Source of the DNA: a virus
DNA: 64,000 nucleotides
Reading direction: 5' to 3' (one strand)
IMG/VR virus record: IMGVR_UViG_3300034062_003964
Span: 1 to 64,000 of that record
Within the stretch, counting starts at the first letter, position 1. Each line of letters opens with the position of its first letter. Under the pieces are notes generated by a model. That model had not been told where the DNA came from, made no database searches, and was given only the letters and a program-made list of their open reading frames with translations. A program made the position numbers and the translations under genes. Below are positions 43,945 through 52,221 of this stretch, one piece after another.

Positions 43945-46769
43945 TCGAAACTAAGAGCCATTAAATCACCATCAACATCAAATTCATAATACTCATCAGC
44001 GTCTACTTTCTTTTGTTGTTGAACATATTTCTCCATTAAAACTCTGTTATTTTCAACCCATTTGGTATCTACTAAATCTACCGTTCCATCCAAATACATA
44101 TAGTAAGGGTCAATGCCCACATTCTTCCAAAACGTTAATTCTGTATCAGATAACGTTAATACTTCTTCTAATGTGTCTTGGTGAACCTCTTTCATAGGAT
44201 ACCCACGTACTAATTCAGTTTGAGTCTTAGTGAAGATAGGTCTATCTTTTGGGTCTTCGATTAAAATGTCTTTTCTGATTTCAGGTCTATAAACAACAAG
44301 TAATGGTTCGATTCTTTTGTTAAATGCTGCAATATATCTTGGAACATTATACTCACCCAATAAGTCTGGATTCATTTCAATATCACGTTCGTCAATCATA
44401 TAACAATTTAAAACTAATTCATCTTTTTTCTTTTGAACGTCACCATGTGATTTTTTTTCACCATTATTAACATAAAAGATTGTGTCACCAAGACCGGGAT
44501 TTTTACCTTCTTTAATTAAAAGTTCCATATGTGCTTGACGGGACATCATATTACCAGCTATTGTGGTTTTAGTAATGTGAACTTTGTAGTCATCTATTGA
44601 TTGTTTAACACGAGCTTTGTTTGCGATTTTAGCCAAAGGGATTTGTCGGTTATAAAGTTTGTCAACATACTCATAGTAGAAATCCAAGAACTCACCACCC
44701 TTACCATCTAATAACATTCGAAGTCCTTTATCCAAAAATTCAGCAACATAGGTTTGAAGTTTTTTAGATTTAATACTATTACCTGTTAGTTTTACTTTAC
44801 CCTTATCTGTAAGAAGAGCATAGTTTTTACGAGCCACATTAATTGTTGAAGGCCAAACCCCATCAATATCTAATCCCATTTCACCTCTTAAAAATAAATC
44901 ATTATATTCGGCAACATCCGCTTCTGCTCCAATATATTCCTTACCTTCTTTAACCAATCCATTCAATCCCTTTCCAATATACTTATATTCTTCTCTATCT
45001 TCTGGGGTTTCAAAGTTTACACCATCCGTGTCCATTACAAGTGGAACATAACCTCTTTTCATAAAGAACATAATCATCTGTCTTAAATATTGTCTACCCG
45101 TACAAGTAATCTGTTCACCCATATCGATATCACCCCATGGAAATACTTGTGGAGCTGATAATGAACCAAAGAATGCGTTGATAAAGATTTTAATTGGTAA
45201 TTGTTTACGGTCATAAGAAATTGCAAGTTTAGGGTCAATAGACTTATATTCACTTGCTAAGTTCTTATATTTAATACGAGTATCACGGAAATACTTTAAC
45301 ATACTTTTCATCGCTCCTGTTACGTCACATTTAGGGAATACGTCGTGAACCAACTGAATAGATGGGTATAGTGAAGAGTAGTCAAGTTTCAATACGTTCT
45401 TAGAGAACCCAACCTGAACCAAACGAGAAAGTCCTCCTGTAAACTTTCTTTTTTCTAATTTTCTTGGTAATGCCAAGTTATGTTTATATGACCATGAGGA
45501 CATAATCATTTTCCATAATGTTGCGGTCCCCATAGTTGAAAGTCTCTCATACGTTGTTGGTACAAGTTTAGACAACAAGAAGTTTGCTTGATTAAACTGC
45601 TCATCAACTATCATCGTTTCATAAAGGTCATCGTCCAAGTAGTCCTCAATAATTTTTGAACCCGTAACTAGTTTATAAACATCATCTCTTCTTTTACAGA
45701 CCTCATCTATTTTTGAATCAAACCCAACTTTTTTGTAAGCTCCGTTTTCTTTGTTCATCCAATATTCAAGATTATCAAAATAGATTTTACCAATCTTATC
45801 CCCTTCAACATAAACGCGATTTGGTTTTTCCGCTTCAATAAATTTGGTAATATACTTCAAAGACCAACTCTTAATGTCTGAGTTAATCGCTTGTGCTCTA
45901 CGAACTGCGTGAGCAATATCCACAATGTTATACCCCCACATCTGAGTCTGAACGTATGGTTCCATTTCGTTTGCTAACTTTAGGATACCATCTTTTTGTT
46001 TCAATGTGTAATCAGGATGTAAGGTCTTTGATATTTTTTTAATGTTTAAATTTAATATTTCCGCTCTTTTCAAAATAAACGGGAAGTCAAAGAATGCTGA
46101 GTTGTAACCCCCAATCAAAGATGGTTTTAACTCATCAATAGTCTTAAAGAAGTCGACAATCATTTGTCTTTCTTCATCTTCATTTTGTGCTGATAATAAT
46201 TTTAGAAAACCACGATTGTCTTTCATCCCTATCAAGAATATCTTACTTGTTTTGGGGTCAAGACCTGTGGTCTCGATATCGAATACAAACCTGTGGATTT
46301 CATCATACTCATCAAAACCTTTGAAAAGTCTTTTACTTTTTTGAATTAAGTATTGCTCAACTGGCGATAATATCTGAATTGAGTCTGTGTTGTCTCTACC
46401 CCACGGGTCTAAACCACCCCCCTTAAAAAAGTTTACAAGATTGGAATACGATTTTGTTGTTTTAACCAAATACTTCAATCCGTTCTCTAAACGTTCATCA
46501 CCGTGAGTATCAAGCCTTTCTATGATAATACCATTTTCACTCATCGCACGTTTTTGTGCGTGTTTATCGTTCTTGTAAAAGTTTTTACCTTTCAAGTCAC
46601 CAACCCAAGCAAATGGAATAAATGTGTCGGGACGTAACATTTTACCCTTAATAGGGTCTTGTATTACTTTATAAATCTTTGAGGATTTGTAATCGTATTC
46701 GAGTGATACGATATATTTTTCGTCGTCTTCGCCTAATAGGAAGCGTTCAATTTCTTCTTGTGGAACCAT
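43941..46769 (-). CDS. Family-B DNA polymerase (gp43-like)
   Basis: A 942-aa replicative polymerase with 3'-5' proofreading. Exo I is FDIETTGLD (Asp164, Glu166) and Exo II is GGYNSAFFDFPF (Asn223, Asp228). Motif A is KLDYSSLYPSIQ (Asp463), motif B is the KIFINAFFGSLSAP helix, and motif C is VMDTDGVNF (Asp580, Asp582). Motif C reads DTDG where most family-B enzymes have DTDS. T4 gp43 is 898 aa. The frame is intact. A Bacteroidota-type promoter and a hairpin lie in its leader. It is convergent with the neck operon and separated from the replication operon by 28 kb. Confidence 0.97.
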   Translation of the reverse strand: MVPQEEIERFLLGEDDEKYIVSLEYDYKSSKIYKVIQDPIKGKMLRPDTFIPFAWVGDLKGKNFYKNDKHAQKRAMSENGIIIERLDTHGDERLENGLKYLVKTTKSYSNLVNFFKGGGLDPWGRDNTDSIQILSPVEQYLIQKSKRLFKGFDEYDEIHRFVFDIETTGLDPKTSKIFLIGMKDNRGFLKLLSAQNEDEERQMIVDFFKTIDELKPSLIGGYNSAFFDFPFILKRAEILNLNIKKISKTLHPDYTLKQKDGILKLANEMEPYVQTQMWGYNIVDIAHAVRRAQAINSDIKSWSLKYITKFIEAEKPNRVYVEGDKIGKIYFDNLEYWMNKENGAYKKVGFDSKIDEVCKRRDDVYKLVTGSKIIEDYLDDDLYETMIVDEQFNQANFLLSKLVPTTYERLSTMGTATLWKMIMSSWSYKHNLALPRKLEKRKFTGGLSRLVQVGFSKNVLKLDYSSLYPSIQLVHDVFPKCDVTGAMKSMLKYFRDTRIKYKNLASEYKSIDPKLAISYDRKQLPIKIFINAFFGSLSAPQVFPWGDIDMGEQITCTGRQYLRQMIMFFMKRGYVPLVMDTDGVNFETPEDREEYKYIGKGLNGLVKEGKEYIGAEADVAEYNDLFLRGEMGLDIDGVWPSTINVARKNYALLTDKGKVKLTGNSIKSKKLQTYVAEFLDKGLRMLLDGKGGEFLDFYYEYVDKLYNRQIPLAKIANKARVKQSIDDYKVHITKTTIAGNMMSRQAHMELLIKEGKNPGLGDTIFYVNNGEKKSHGDVQKKKDELVLNCYMIDERDIEMNPDLLGEYNVPRYIAAFNKRIEPLLVVYRPEIRKDILIEDPKDRPIFTKTQTELVRGYPMKEVHQDTLEEVLTLSDTELTFWKNVGIDPYYMYLDGTVDLVDTKWVENNRVLMEKYVQQQKKVDADEYYEFDVDGDLMALSFD

Positions 46770-46802
46770 ATTTTATATTTTTTAGTTTTGGGTTATTGTT
46801 CT

Positions 46803-46818
46803 CACGAACTAAGTCGTG
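46803..46818 (-). promoter_or_regulatory. Hairpin in the DNA polymerase leader
   Basis: On the minus strand a 5-bp stem CACGA / TCGTG closes a 6-base loop (CTTAGT), 33 bases upstream of the polymerase ATG and downstream of its promoter. T4 and RB69 polymerases repress their own translation by binding a leader hairpin. This is a positional parallel only, as the T4 loop sequence is not conserved here. Confidence 0.35.
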
Positions 46819-46833
46819 GTTTCCCTTTTTCAA

Positions 46834-46865
46834 TAAATATAAAAATGAGTTGTGTTAATGTCAAA
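46834..46865 (-). promoter_or_regulatory. Bacteroidota-type promoter of DNA polymerase
   Basis: On the minus strand TTTG (46862-46865) is followed after 20 bases by TATATTTA (46834-46841), one mismatch from TAnnTTTG. The predicted start gives a leader of about 58 bases containing the hairpin. The TTTG overlaps the stop codon of the 117-aa gene. Confidence 0.65.
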
Positions 46866-47214
46866 TAATATTGATGTAAAGATTTTCTCTAATCGGTGAA
46901 ATTAATTCTCCACTTTCTAATACAACTAAAAACTGACCTAAAAATCTACCTTTCTTGTTTGTGTCTTTTGCTCCCCACTTATAGTAAATGTAGTATTCCC
47001 ATGGTGCGTCAGGATTTCTTTTATCTTTTGCAACAATATATGCTTGTTTCATACTAACTTTTGGAATTCCATTATCTTCATTAATCATAGAAAATCTTAA
47101 AGTCGCATTATCCATTATTGAGTAAAATTCTTCACCCGCATTAGTTCTACCGTCAAAAACTACATCCATTTTGACTATCGGTAAAGTTGTATTTTGTTTT
47201 ATAAAAAATTCCAT
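46861..47214 (-). CDS. Small protein next to the adhesin gene (117 aa)
   Basis: A 117-aa protein. The frame extends further upstream, but the ATG at 47212-47214 lies 10 bases past the stop of the adhesin-like gene and avoids a long overlap, so it is preferred. It looks like a compact beta protein (TLPIVKMDVVFDGRTNAGEE, then ATLRFSMINEDNGIP; WEYYIYYKWGAKD near the middle). It may be a partner or assembly factor of the preceding adhesin-like protein; no family is recognised. The polymerase promoter begins at its stop codon, so its transcript probably continues into polymerase only partly. Confidence 0.7.
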   Translation of the reverse strand: MEFFIKQNTTLPIVKMDVVFDGRTNAGEEFYSIMDNATLRFSMINEDNGIPKVSMKQAYIVAKDKRNPDAPWEYYIYYKWGAKDTNKKGRFLGQFLVVLESGELISPIRENLYINII

Positions 47215-47224
47215 TTTTTTAATT

Positions 47225-49666
47225 TTAACATGATGTACATCCTGAGTAAGTACCAGAACCAAAGTTGTTTATTAAATTTAATGTGTTACTTCCATTCCAA
47301 GTTAAAGTTGGTGTTGATGGGGTATTAAAGTATGTTCCTGTAATTGTCCAACAATTACCTAATGTGTCTCTAACCGCATAAGTATACCAAGTCGAAAACG
47401 CACCTGAAGTAACAGGTTGATAAGATAATGGTAATAACATAGATTGTGTTGGTTGACTTGGGTTACTACAACTTGCTAACGCCGCTAAAAATTGACCTGT
47501 CGGTGTTGGTGTAGGAGTCGGTGTTGGTGTTGGTGTAGGAGTCGGTGTAGGAGTTGGCGTCGGAGTTGCGGTAGGTGTTGGAGTTGGCGTCGGAGTTGGT
47601 GGTGTAGGTATTAAACAATTTGGGCACCAAAAATCAAAAAGATTAAATCTATCTTTTAAAATTCTAAAATTATGTTGAACCTGTGAACTATTAAACGCTT
47701 CGGTATACATTCTAAATTGTGATAATCCACCCATAAAGGTTCCACCAAAATTCTGTTCCATTAAAATTTGTGTTGTTAAACCACTATATGTTGTTGCTGA
47801 AAGTATTTCATTTGGAAATAACTCAGGGTCTTGACCGTATGGTCCTTCTAATGGTACGTAGTTTCCGGTATAAGTTAACGTACTAGCGGTTGATGCTGAT
47901 GTAAAATACGGTGTTGTATCAAATTTAGTATAAATTGTTCCTGATTGTCCTGTCAACCCTGTGAGAGTTATAACGTTTCCACTACAAGCGGTATAAATTA
48001 AATCGGTATCAATATTACCAACAGACCAATCCCAAGTGGAACACTCTTTGAATATTAAGTGGTCGTGAAGACCTTGAGAACCACCACCCCACGATATGTT
48101 AAATGGCACACCAAGTTGTTTTTCTTTTTCACAATTCAATTCTCTTGGTATAATCTCCTCAAAGTTTTCAATCACCATGAAGTAGTAACCATTTATATAA
48201 ATTTTCAATCTACCGAGTCTATACCAAGCATCGTCAAACCATTTTCTATCAAACACCACACGATAAACCTTATCTTCTTTAGTTCCTCCCGAATGTGTTT
48301 CAGGTGGCATTATTAGATTGTATGAGGTGTTATTTAATATTGATTGGTATGTGACTTGTCTAATGTCATTTAATCCACCTAAATTTAGTAAATCACATTC
48401 TTCTATCGTTGTGTACCTTTCAAATACTGCGGTAACCATCACCCATCTATCCTCTGTAATCGCAGAACATATGTAATCACATACGTCGTATATCGGAGGA
48501 CTACAAACTTCAGTTATAGTATAACCTGTTTGAAATGTTAATCCTGTCGTCGAACAACTTCCTGTTGTGACACAATCTCCGGTAATAACAATTGTTTTAA
48601 CACATAATCTTGGGTCCGCAGCACACCCACTAAACCTTATTGATAATGCATTTGATAACACATCAAACTTGGGGTCCAAAGGTGGTATTGGTAATTGTTC
48701 TGTACAAGCTCCACAACCACAACCAATATTGTGATATGCCGTTGTTGCGCTTGACGGATAAAGACTTACACAATTTGCATTCGTATATCCAGTTTCATTA
48801 CACGTACAACTACTTAAACTTGTTAATCCTGACGTTACTCTGGTATACCCACTATTACTTTCAGGATGACCATCGGCAAAATGATAATATTTGTTTTCAG
48901 CTCTTGTTCCAAAATAAAAGAAAGTTCCAGCATTTTTTGGATAACGAGTGTTTAAATATTCTTCAGTTGAAGCACTAATTGAAAATTCATCGGTTATTCT
49001 TGGTTTGATAACCGTCTCCATAGTCCAACCCTTGTTTAATCTTTCAGGAAAAACCTCGTAATCATAACCAAATAATTTATAAAATCCTTGATAAAATCCA
49101 CCATATAGTTCTTGGTAATACCCTATTGTTGGTTGGTTTTTAGAAACTATATTATATATCGCATTTTTTGGTCTACCTGAAAACACAGTATTAGGTGGTG
49201 TCGTATAACCTGTCACCATGTGTAATTTCATCCTTCTATCATAATAATGTGGGTGAAATTTATAATCGTCTCTCACACCCATTGTATAGTATAATGTTTC
49301 ACCAGTCAATCCCGTATATAAACCATTATCCGTCGCTGTTAACCCAATATCACAAGTTCCCGTAAATGCCGATAAACAAGATAAATCTAAATTATTTGGA
49401 TTGTAATAATTTTTTGACACAAGTGTTGCCCCCGTGTAAAAAACATCGAAAGACATAGAAAGTTGCGGACAGGAGTTAGTATCGTTTAAATCTAAACGTA
49501 TTGGTAATCTTGTTCCGTCATTTGCTGCAATAATGTCCGTTGAAAAGACCACTTCCTCATCATAATCCCTTTCATCCGCAACCAATGTTAAATCAAAATA
49601 TTGTCCCGTATTTAATAAACTTCTGTATTTAGGATAATAATATGTATTTAAATTTTGAGTTGGCAT
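47225..49666 (-). CDS. Cysteine-rich adhesin/tail-fibre-like protein with Thr-Pro stalk
   Basis: An 813-aa beta-rich, Thr/Gly/Tyr-rich protein without signal peptide. The middle carries many cysteines, such as SCTCNETGYTNANC and GCGCGACTEQ, which could form disulfides or metal sites. A segment around residues 440-500 (RLGRLKIYINGYYFMVIENF) resembles concanavalin/LamG-like repeats found in fibre or adhesion proteins. Residues about 686-722 are an uninterrupted Thr-Pro stalk, followed by a C-terminal about 90-residue domain (FLAALASCSNPSQ, ending SGTYSGCTSC). This layout suits a receptor-binding or fibre protein. A TATTTAT lies 11 bases before its ATG. Receptor and fold are unconfirmed. Confidence 0.75.
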   Translation of the reverse strand: MPTQNLNTYYYPKYRSLLNTGQYFDLTLVADERDYDEEVVFSTDIIAANDGTRLPIRLDLNDTNSCPQLSMSFDVFYTGATLVSKNYYNPNNLDLSCLSAFTGTCDIGLTATDNGLYTGLTGETLYYTMGVRDDYKFHPHYYDRRMKLHMVTGYTTPPNTVFSGRPKNAIYNIVSKNQPTIGYYQELYGGFYQGFYKLFGYDYEVFPERLNKGWTMETVIKPRITDEFSISASTEEYLNTRYPKNAGTFFYFGTRAENKYYHFADGHPESNSGYTRVTSGLTSLSSCTCNETGYTNANCVSLYPSSATTAYHNIGCGCGACTEQLPIPPLDPKFDVLSNALSIRFSGCAADPRLCVKTIVITGDCVTTGSCSTTGLTFQTGYTITEVCSPPIYDVCDYICSAITEDRWVMVTAVFERYTTIEECDLLNLGGLNDIRQVTYQSILNNTSYNLIMPPETHSGGTKEDKVYRVVFDRKWFDDAWYRLGRLKIYINGYYFMVIENFEEIIPRELNCEKEKQLGVPFNISWGGGSQGLHDHLIFKECSTWDWSVGNIDTDLIYTACSGNVITLTGLTGQSGTIYTKFDTTPYFTSASTASTLTYTGNYVPLEGPYGQDPELFPNEILSATTYSGLTTQILMEQNFGGTFMGGLSQFRMYTEAFNSSQVQHNFRILKDRFNLFDFWCPNCLIPTPPTPTPTPTPTATPTPTPTPTPTPTPTPTPTPTPTGQFLAALASCSNPSQPTQSMLLPLSYQPVTSGAFSTWYTYAVRDTLGNCWTITGTYFNTPSTPTLTWNGSNTLNLINNFGSGTYSGCTSC
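47500..47608 (-). repeat. Hexanucleotide repeat encoding a Thr-Pro stalk
   Basis: Tandem near-perfect six-base units (GGTGTNGGNGT-type on the plus strand) encode about 18 Thr-Pro pairs with a single Ala interruption. Copy number is likely to vary by slippage between relatives. Confidence 0.85.
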
Positions 49667-49677
49667 ACTTTTTTATG

Positions 49678-49684
49678 ATAAATA
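49678..49684 (-). promoter_or_regulatory. Late-promoter-like TATTTAT motif before the adhesin-like gene
   Basis: Sense-strand AAAGTATTTATCATAAAAAAG ends 11 bases before the ATG and is divergent from the copy at 49697-49703. Confidence 0.45.
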
Positions 49685-49696
49685 CTTTGTTTGGAG

Positions 49697-49703
49697 TATT
49701 TAT
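49697..49703 (+). promoter_or_regulatory. Late-promoter-like TATTTAT motif before the 246-aa gene
   Basis: Plus-strand GGAGTATTTATAGGTAAAAAG ends 14 bases before the ATG at 49718. Together with the divergent copy it defines a bidirectional promoter region of only 51 bases. Confidence 0.45.
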
Positions 49704-49717
49704 AGGTAAAAAGCTCA

Positions 49718-50458
49718 ATGAAGACATATAAATACTCTACAGAAGAAAGGGCGGAAAGAGTTGCTAAAACTTTGGGATGTGTTGGCTCTCACTATCACAA
49801 CGAAGATGGTGAAAGAAAATACATGCCTTGCAAGTCCCACGAAATATTTTTAAAAAAATTAAAATCTTCTGAAGATGAACCTACAGAACAGGAAGTCACT
49901 GAGCTTGTTGATGACGACGGAACGTGGTTATCATCTGATATTCCTATTCTTTCACCGGCAAGTGCTGGTATCGGAACTAAAACTACTGACCAAATTATAC
50001 CTGCAGCAAGAAACCCAAGAGACCCATTGTTAAGAGGTTGGTATGGGTACTATGGTGAAGGATATGTTAAAGAAACTGACATGTCTAAAGCTTTTGGTTA
50101 TAAGGACACTATGAATATGGATGCCGAAGAAACCTTGGATTATTTCAAAGATGAATTAGAAATGGATGATGAGTCGGCAGAAAAAAGAGTTGAAGATGAA
50201 TTTGGTAAAAGTCCTGAAAGAGATAAAAAATCACCGTACAAAAATGAAAAAGGATTTGTAGGAAGACCTATCTTAAAAGAAAAGGAAATTGGTGAGGATG
50301 TTATCATGGATAAAAATAAAGATGACGATACCGAAAAAAGAAGAATAAAAGATTTAATCAATCCATTATTAGTAAGAAACATTAAATCAATTAAAAAATT
50401 GGCTAAAGAACACGGTATTTCCGTAAAAGAATTAATTCAAATTATTAAAGATGAATAG
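49718..50458 (+). CDS. Hypothetical protein with an N-terminal Cys/His motif
   Basis: A 246-aa, very acidic and charged protein. Near the N-terminus CVGSHYHNEDGERKYMPCKS (Cys21, His25, His27, Cys38, with His41 next) could bind a metal. The middle contains PAARNPRDPLLRGWYGYYGEG and then long Asp/Glu/Lys-rich helices. The last 30 residues (IKSIKKLAKEHGISVKELIQ) form a helix-turn-helix-like or coiled segment. I do not recognise a function. It opens the plus-strand set of small structural-type genes, overlapping the next ORF by 8 bases. A TATTTAT lies 14 bases upstream. Confidence 0.7.
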   Translation: MKTYKYSTEERAERVAKTLGCVGSHYHNEDGERKYMPCKSHEIFLKKLKSSEDEPTEQEVTELVDDDGTWLSSDIPILSPASAGIGTKTTDQIIPAARNPRDPLLRGWYGYYGEGYVKETDMSKAFGYKDTMNMDAEETLDYFKDELEMDDESAEKRVEDEFGKSPERDKKSPYKNEKGFVGRPILKEKEIGEDVIMDKNKDDDTEKRRIKDLINPLLVRNIKSIKKLAKEHGISVKELIQIIKDE

Positions 50459-50915
50459 TAACTTATATAATAGAATTGCAATAATACCAGACTCATTGGT
50501 AAAACACCTTAATGATTGTTTTAATTCAGTCGAAGGGAATCAAAATGTGGAAGGGTATAATAGAAACCAACAATTAAGAAAAGGTAAACAAGCAACATAC
50601 CAACAAATAAAAAGAATTAAAAGTTGGTTTGAAAGTTATAGTGGTAATAAAGAAGACGCACCTTTTATTTTAAACGGTGGTGATAGAATGAAGGGTTGGT
50701 GTGATGAGGTTTTAAGAGTTTGGAGAGACAACGATAGTAGTGGTAAAAAAATAAAGATGGATGCAGGGATGCAAAACCAATTTATTGATAATCACACAAA
50801 AGACCAACTTATTAAAAATCCTTTAGATAGTCACTCAAAAACAAATAGTGACATTGATGTAAGGGTGGAACAAGAAATAAAATTAATGAATAAACTATAT
50901 CAAAAAATATTATAA
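50451..50915 (+). CDS. Hypothetical phage protein (154 aa)
   Basis: A 154-aa, basic, helical protein starting 8 bases before the previous stop and ending at a TAATG overlap with the next gene, so translation is tightly coupled. The central QQLRKGKQATYQQIKRIKSW and GGDRMKGWCDEVLRVWRDND segments look like packed helices of a DNA- or capsid-binding protein. No known family. Shared operon with other small virion-like proteins suggests a head-associated role, but this is only positional. Confidence 0.65.
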   Translation: MNSNLYNRIAIIPDSLVKHLNDCFNSVEGNQNVEGYNRNQQLRKGKQATYQQIKRIKSWFESYSGNKEDAPFILNGGDRMKGWCDEVLRVWRDNDSSGKKIKMDAGMQNQFIDNHTKDQLIKNPLDSHSKTNSDIDVRVEQEIKLMNKLYQKIL

Positions 50916-51208
50916 TGGCAGTCCAATCAGATAAAATGGATTTTTCGCAACCTGATAATCAATTAAGTAAGATTGCGGAAGAACAAAGAAAAAAGTTATT
51001 TCCAAGAAATGATTTTAATCCTGCAGACCAATATTCAACAGTTCACCCCGATGCTATCGCAAATGGTGATAAAATTGGTAGAGGTACAGGTGGTGAGTTA
51101 GATGTTTATAACCAAGCCGCGGGAACTTCTACAGATATTGCAGAAAGAAAAGACGATTTAAAAATAAATAAATTTTCACCAAATAACCCATATTACTCGG
51201 TATCGTGA
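50915..51208 (+). CDS. Small hypothetical protein (97 aa)
   Basis: A 97-aa, hydrophilic protein without cysteine or membrane segment, possibly disordered at both ends (MDFSQPDNQLSKIAEEQRKK, then GRGTGGELDVYNQAAG). Starts at the TAATG overlap with the upstream gene. The following gene begins with GTG inside its last codons (GTGA overlap). Function unknown. It is probably a co-expressed virion or assembly accessory. Confidence 0.6.
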   Translation: MAVQSDKMDFSQPDNQLSKIAEEQRKKLFPRNDFNPADQYSTVHPDAIANGDKIGRGTGGELDVYNQAAGTSTDIAERKDDLKINKFSPNNPYYSVS

Positions 51209-51603
51209 AGTTATTAAATAACCTTTCTCAACTTATACTTGAAGCCGCTAATCTAGATGTGGTTCAGGATAGTATTAGAAATAAAAAAGTAATTACAATT
51301 AACTACGATGGTGATGAGTATGGTAAAGGTTATCGTGATATCGAACCTGTTTGTGTTGGGTATTCTAAAAAAGGTGAGTTAGTATTACGAGCTTGGGAAA
51401 TACAGGGGTCTTCACATTCAAAGGTTACAAGAGATAACCCAATTCCTGGTTGGAGGTTTTTTAAATTAGTAAAGATATTGACTTATCAACCGCAAGGTGA
51501 TACGTTTTATGAAATGAGACCTAATTACAACCCTAATGGTGATAAACTAATGTCGAGTGTGATATTAAACGCAGTATTCGACAACACAGAAAATATAGCA
51601 TAA
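51205..51603 (+). CDS. WYL-like domain protein (132 aa)
   Basis: A 132-aa protein beginning at a GTG at 51205-51207, chosen because it overlaps the previous stop (GTGA) and no ATG is available early. After a helical leader, KKVITINYDGDEYGKGYRDI, EPVCVGYSKKGELVLRAWEI and PGWRFFKLVKILTYQ follow the strand pattern of WYL domains (small SH3-like modules that often bind ligands or nucleic acid in regulators). Here it stands alone with no helix-turn-helix. The leader (LILEA) has an (L/I)xE site. Its role is unknown, perhaps a virion or host-takeover factor. Confidence 0.6.
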   Translation: MKLLNNLSQLILEAANLDVVQDSIRNKKVITINYDGDEYGKGYRDIEPVCVGYSKKGELVLRAWEIQGSSHSKVTRDNPIPGWRFFKLVKILTYQPQGDTFYEMRPNYNPNGDKLMSSVILNAVFDNTENIA

Positions 51604-51604
51604 C

Positions 51605-52201
51605 ATGTCAGATTTAATGCAAAAATTAGCAATTTCAAAAAAAATTATGGATGCCCATAGTGGTATTAACAGAGGTTCGGTAGCTCCCAATCCAGTATTA
51701 GAAAATTTTGATACACCAAACGCATCATACAACATTCCACAAGAATATATGGGTGAAGTTGCTCAAGAAAGACCAAATTTTGACCCAACACAACCTTTAG
51801 AAGAAAGTAGAATTAAAAACTCAAAACTACCCGATGAAATCAAAAGATTAATGATAGAACAACCGATAGTACAACCAAGTTCTATGAATGGGGGTTCTGT
51901 AATTAGTAATGATATTATTGAGGGAGCCCAAAGATTAATGGGTATGGGTTCAAAACAACAACCACAGGTTGTTAATGAAACGGTAAAAACACAAAAAACT
52001 ACACAGAATTTTGACATGAACGAAATGAAAAATATGATACGTGATGTCGTTAGAGATACGGTTAAAGATGTAGTTAGAGAAGAATTAAAAGAAGCGGGTA
52101 TGTTAGTTGAGTCCACAAGTAATTCAAACGATACATTACAATTTAAAGTAGGTAATCATTTGTTTGTTGGTAAAGTTACGAAAATTAAAAAATTACAATA
52201 A
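51605..52201 (+). CDS. Hypothetical coiled-coil protein (198 aa)
   Basis: A 198-aa protein. The N-terminal about 120 residues are low in structure (NRGSVAPNPVLENFDTP and Met/Gln/Pro-rich parts). Residues about 138-163 are a strong amphipathic helix (NMIRDVVRDTVKDVVREELK). A beta-type tail with FKVGNHLFVGKVTKIKKL ends the protein. It follows the WYL-like gene by 1 base and is the last gene before a terminator. Assembly or scaffold-like roles are plausible but unsupported. Confidence 0.65.
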   Translation: MSDLMQKLAISKKIMDAHSGINRGSVAPNPVLENFDTPNASYNIPQEYMGEVAQERPNFDPTQPLEESRIKNSKLPDEIKRLMIEQPIVQPSSMNGGSVISNDIIEGAQRLMGMGSKQQPQVVNETVKTQKTTQNFDMNEMKNMIRDVVRDTVKDVVREELKEAGMLVESTSNSNDTLQFKVGNHLFVGKVTKIKKLQ

Positions 52202-52221
52202 AATAAAATTTATTCTAATGT

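Noticed and set aside
47215-47262. Upstream start of the 117-aa protein
   Set aside because: It would overlap the end of the adhesin-like gene by 38 bases. The ATG at 47212-47214 follows that stop by 10 bases.
47500-47608. CRISPR-like repeat array
   Set aside because: The units are six bases long without spacers and encode Thr-Pro in frame, so this is a coding microsatellite.
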